Assembly (NCBI GenBank): GCA_021464415.1
Contig: CM038464.1
Span: forward strand, 52,868,783-52,932,782
Reading direction: 5' to 3'
Origin: Lonicera japonica
Lineage: Eukaryota; Streptophyta; Magnoliopsida; Dipsacales; Caprifoliaceae
DNA: 64,000 bases
The translations under genes were made by a program, and so were the position numbers. Below the pieces are notes generated by a model. It saw nothing but the letters and a program-made list of their open reading frames with translations. It was not told where the DNA came from and searched no databases. Below are positions 61,424 through 64,000 of the stretch, one piece after another. Position 1 is the stretch's first letter. Each line of letters begins with the position of its first letter.

Positions 61424-62865
61424 TCTCTGATTTGATTTTGTTGTTATTTAGAATCGAGAAATTAAGGCTGAAGGAAACAGATTCTCAGACATTGCTCATC
61501 AGGTACATTTTTCTCGATTTTCCTTTTCATTTGAAAGTTGAAACTGAAACTCTCTCTCATTTGATTTGTTGTTTCTTCAAAAGGCAGAAATTAGGGCTGA
61601 ACAAAAAGGATTCTCCGATTCGGCTCATGAGGTACTGCTTTCTCCATTTGAAATTGAAACTCTCTCTCTCTCACACACACTTACACACATTTGATCTGTT
61701 TGTTTTTCTCAAAACCTAGAAATTCAGGATTAACAAAATAAATTCTTTCCATTTGAAACTGAAACTCTCTCTGTGATTTGATTGCTTGTTATTTTAGAAG
61801 GAAAAAATTCAGGCTGAACGAGAAAAACTCTCGGATTCTACTCATGAGGTACTGCTTTCTCCATTTTGTCTCCACTTGAAACTGTGTCTCTCTCTTTCTT
61901 TCTGATTCGGTTTGATTGTTTTTTTAGAATGTCGGGATTAGGATGCCATTAAAGGATGATGTGGAGGAATTTTCCGATATATATCACGCACCGGATATAT
62001 TTAGGTTAAATTATGCCGAAATGGAGAAGAAGTTCAAGGTTTACATATATACAGATGGAGACCCCAACACATTTTACCAGACACCAAGGAAGCTCACCGG
62101 CAAGTACGCCAGTGAAGGATATTTCTTTCAGAATATCAGAGAGAGCATGTTTCGAACTGGCAATCCGGATCAGGCTGATTTGTTCTTCATTCCCATCTCT
62201 TGCCATAAGATGAGAGGGAAGGTACTGTTCTTGCATTTTTCCCATGTCAATCATTACTTTCCATTAATGATCCTCTGAAATGCTTAATGCTGGATACAAC
62301 CTTTGACAGATGGATTTGTTTTACTTGGCTCTGAATGCTCAATAATGGCATTTTATAATTTTACACTTATTGTAATGATAAACATAAATTCCTCATACAA
62401 ACGCCATTTCTACCTCTTAATGTAGAATAGACTTCCATTAAGCATTAGGCCACTAAGCGGTAAAACAAACACAGCCTAAATCTGCAAAGTGCAAACAGTT
62501 TACATTGTAGATGTAACATTCTTTAGATCTTTTCTAAATCGTATTTGAATATGTTATGGTTGTATTGTCATATACAGGGCACATCCTATGAGAACATGAC
62601 TATAATTGTCCAAAACTATGTGGATAGCTTGATATCCAAATACCCTTACTGGAACAGAACCCTAGGTGCCGATCATTTTTTTGTTACTTGTCATGATGTT
62701 GGGGTAAGGGCAACTGAAGGAGTTACTCTTCTTGTGAAGAATTCGATTCGAGCTGTTTGCAGCCCAAGCTACGATGTTGGGATTTATTCCGCACAAAGAT
62801 GTTGCTCTCCCTCAAGTATTGCAACCCTTTGCTCTTCCAGCCGGAGGAAACGATATTGAAAACAG
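61067..62865 (+). CDS. GT47 exostosin-like glycosyltransferase, 5' part, frameshifted
   Basis: Seven exons are visible: 61067-61198, 61286-61333, 61452-61502, 61584-61631, 61798-61848, 61928-62221 and 62578-62865. Residues about 17-34 (SILTLAIVTLFSFTYFSL) are a single membrane anchor after a short N-terminus, giving a type II Golgi protein. Exons 2-5 encode a charged stem. Exons 6-7 begin the exostosin domain (MEKKFKVYIY, ASEGYFFQNI, DQADLFFIPISC, HFFVTCHDVG, LPAGGND), as in plant GT47 enzymes that build cell-wall polysaccharides. The donor side-chain specificity cannot be told. An extra base near 62782 shifts the frame, giving a stop at 62857-62859. The domain's C-terminal half would lie beyond the window. 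Confidence 0.8.
61199..61927 (+). repeat. Tandem exon-intron duplication array in the GT47 gene
   Basis: Five to six units of about 80-170 bp each hold a mini-exon of 48 or 51 nt and an intron starting GTACTGCTTTCTCCATTT or a variant, then 'gaaactgaaactctctctc' and 'gatttgat.gtt'. Exons 2-5 are phase 0 at both ends and share an 'aa(a)att(a/c)(a)ggctga' to 'ttctc.ga.t..gctcat' pattern. A further unit (61719-61743) has lost its donor and gained a stop and is skipped. The CT tract in the introns varies, reaching about 40 bp at 61379-61421. Confidence 0.85.
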
Positions 62866-63871
62866 GTAAGATATTGGATTTTAACTTACTGATGCAGTTG
62901 CCATATTCGTAGAATAGTTGGAACTTGGACCATGATGAATCCTCTTTATGTATTCATTTTGTTATCGGGTTTATTTTTCTTGACATTGTTTATTAATCTT
63001 TGTTGCGTTATTTGTTGGTATCAGTCCTCTTGACCTGATACCTTGCATAGTTGCATACCTGCTTCTTTCTTCCACATTGTCAATCCCTAATCAACTAGAG
63101 ATTCATACAGAATGCTCTTTTACCATTTCCCTGGAAATTGTGTGGAAATTTGAAAGCTTTAGGTGCTTAATGTTTCAAGTATAGCCACAGTACTGCAGTT
63201 TGTGAGAAAATAATACTCCCCCATCCTCCAATAATGTCGGCCTAGTAGGCCTTTGAGGTGAGTGAAAGTGTTTAAACTTGAAACAAATGAACAAATCTAT
63301 ATAATTTAATCATTGTAGTGGTCGCTTGCTTCGTTGCAAAAGATTTGCTTAAGCAGAACTGGAAAGAGGGGCAGGGAATATATTTGTTGAGGTACAAGAA
63401 TGGTTATAAATCCCGACTGATCTTGTTTATCATGTTAATGGACATGTCGGGACATGATTAGGATCTGGATAAAAGTACAATCATTGGAGCATTATGGTCA
63501 TGGCATGCTAATGATAAATTTCATATCAATTTAATTGTCTGTTTAGTATGAGGGAGAGTGAGCGGAAGGAAGATAAGAGTTCTCTTGGGTGTTTTACTTT
63601 TCAGTTTGGGGTTGGGGTTGGTTTTTTTTTTTTTTTTTTGGGGGGGTGTTGTGGAGAACTTCCCCCTCTATATCTAGTTATCTACCATATACTTCTAAAA
63701 ATGTGGCAGAAAGGAGGTAAGAAATTGACACATCGTAGAGGCATTAGAATGGCTTTGGAGTTATGTTGTAGAACGGTAGTGTGTACAGGGTTAGTAAAGA
63801 GGAGGTGTAACCCAATTGATGGAAAACAATTAAAGACTAAAGGACTCGTGAGTGGGTGAAGAGCAGGAATG

Positions 63872-63928
<57 letters not shown>

Positions 63929-64000
63929 AGTTGGTATACGTATGTCAGTCAGGTATTGGGGAATTTCTTTATGAATTAGGCTGTTTAGGGCAGGTGGGCG
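62866..64000 (+). other. Intron sequence of the GT47 gene to the window edge
   Basis: After the donor at 62865/62866 (AACAG|GTAAGA) no further exostosin exon is recognised. The stretch contains T and G homopolymers (63624-63648) and a (GA)n microsatellite (63873-63922). The open frame 63548-63859 looks accidental. Confidence 0.45.

Noticed and set aside
63548..63859. 103-codon open frame near the right edge
   Set aside because: Crosses T and G homopolymers in what appears to be an intron and shows no exostosin or other domain.

Overview
The window is a stretch of nuclear DNA from a flowering plant, most likely a eudicot; I cannot name the species. The evidence is AT-rich sequence, GT-AG introns with T-rich acceptors, a plant-type cytosolic tRNA-Phe, plant gene families (FAR1-type zinc finger, GT47 exostosin, plastid-type SpoU methyltransferase) and a dense load of plant transposons. 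Three protein-coding genes can be read exon by exon, all on the + strand, plus one tRNA gene. Most of the rest is mobile-element sequence, much of it non-autonomous, and several elements could be delimited by their target-site duplications (TSDs).

Layout. 1-6.3 kb: a decayed Ty1/Copia element on the - strand. 6.3-12.8 kb: intergenic DNA with MITEs, a short-TIR Mutator-type element and a striking minisatellite of near-perfect palindromes (9.17-9.73 kb). 12.8-29.9 kb: a large gene with a leader exon near 13.0-13.28 kb and 19 coding exons from 16,192 to 29,688. It encodes a predicted 1068-residue protein with a FAR1-type DNA-binding domain, a complete ALDH6 (methylmalonate-semialdehyde dehydrogenase-like) enzyme and a repetitive Ser/Pro/Met-rich tail. 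Its introns hold two TRIM retrotransposons, a LINE fragment, MITEs and SINE-like sequence. 30.6-33.7 kb: a long foldback structure with a hAT-type MITE nested in one arm and a solo LTR between the arms, followed by a Helitron. 34.9-35.6 kb: a hAT-type MITE with perfect TSDs. 35.68-37.27 kb: a Pack-MULE carrying a piece of a type I metacaspase gene, ending 107 bp before the start codon of a four-exon SpoU RNA methyltransferase gene (37,373-42,552). 43-47 kb: MITEs and a second Pack-MULE, carrying a piece of a Kunitz-type protease-inhibitor gene. 47.95 kb: tRNA-Phe(GAA) followed by large direct repeats. 48.8-61 kb: a LINE fragment, long-TIR elements and otherwise unassigned AT-rich DNA. 61.07 kb to the right edge: the 5' part of a GT47 exostosin-like gene whose short stem-coding exons are a tandem duplication array and which carries a one-base frameshift.

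The three genes do not obviously share a pathway. The most notable points are the predicted transcription-factor/enzyme fusion, the duplicated mini-exon array, the two Pack-MULE captures and the palindrome array. All exon models are read by eye from splice sites, reading frame and family similarity; no search or transcript evidence was available.
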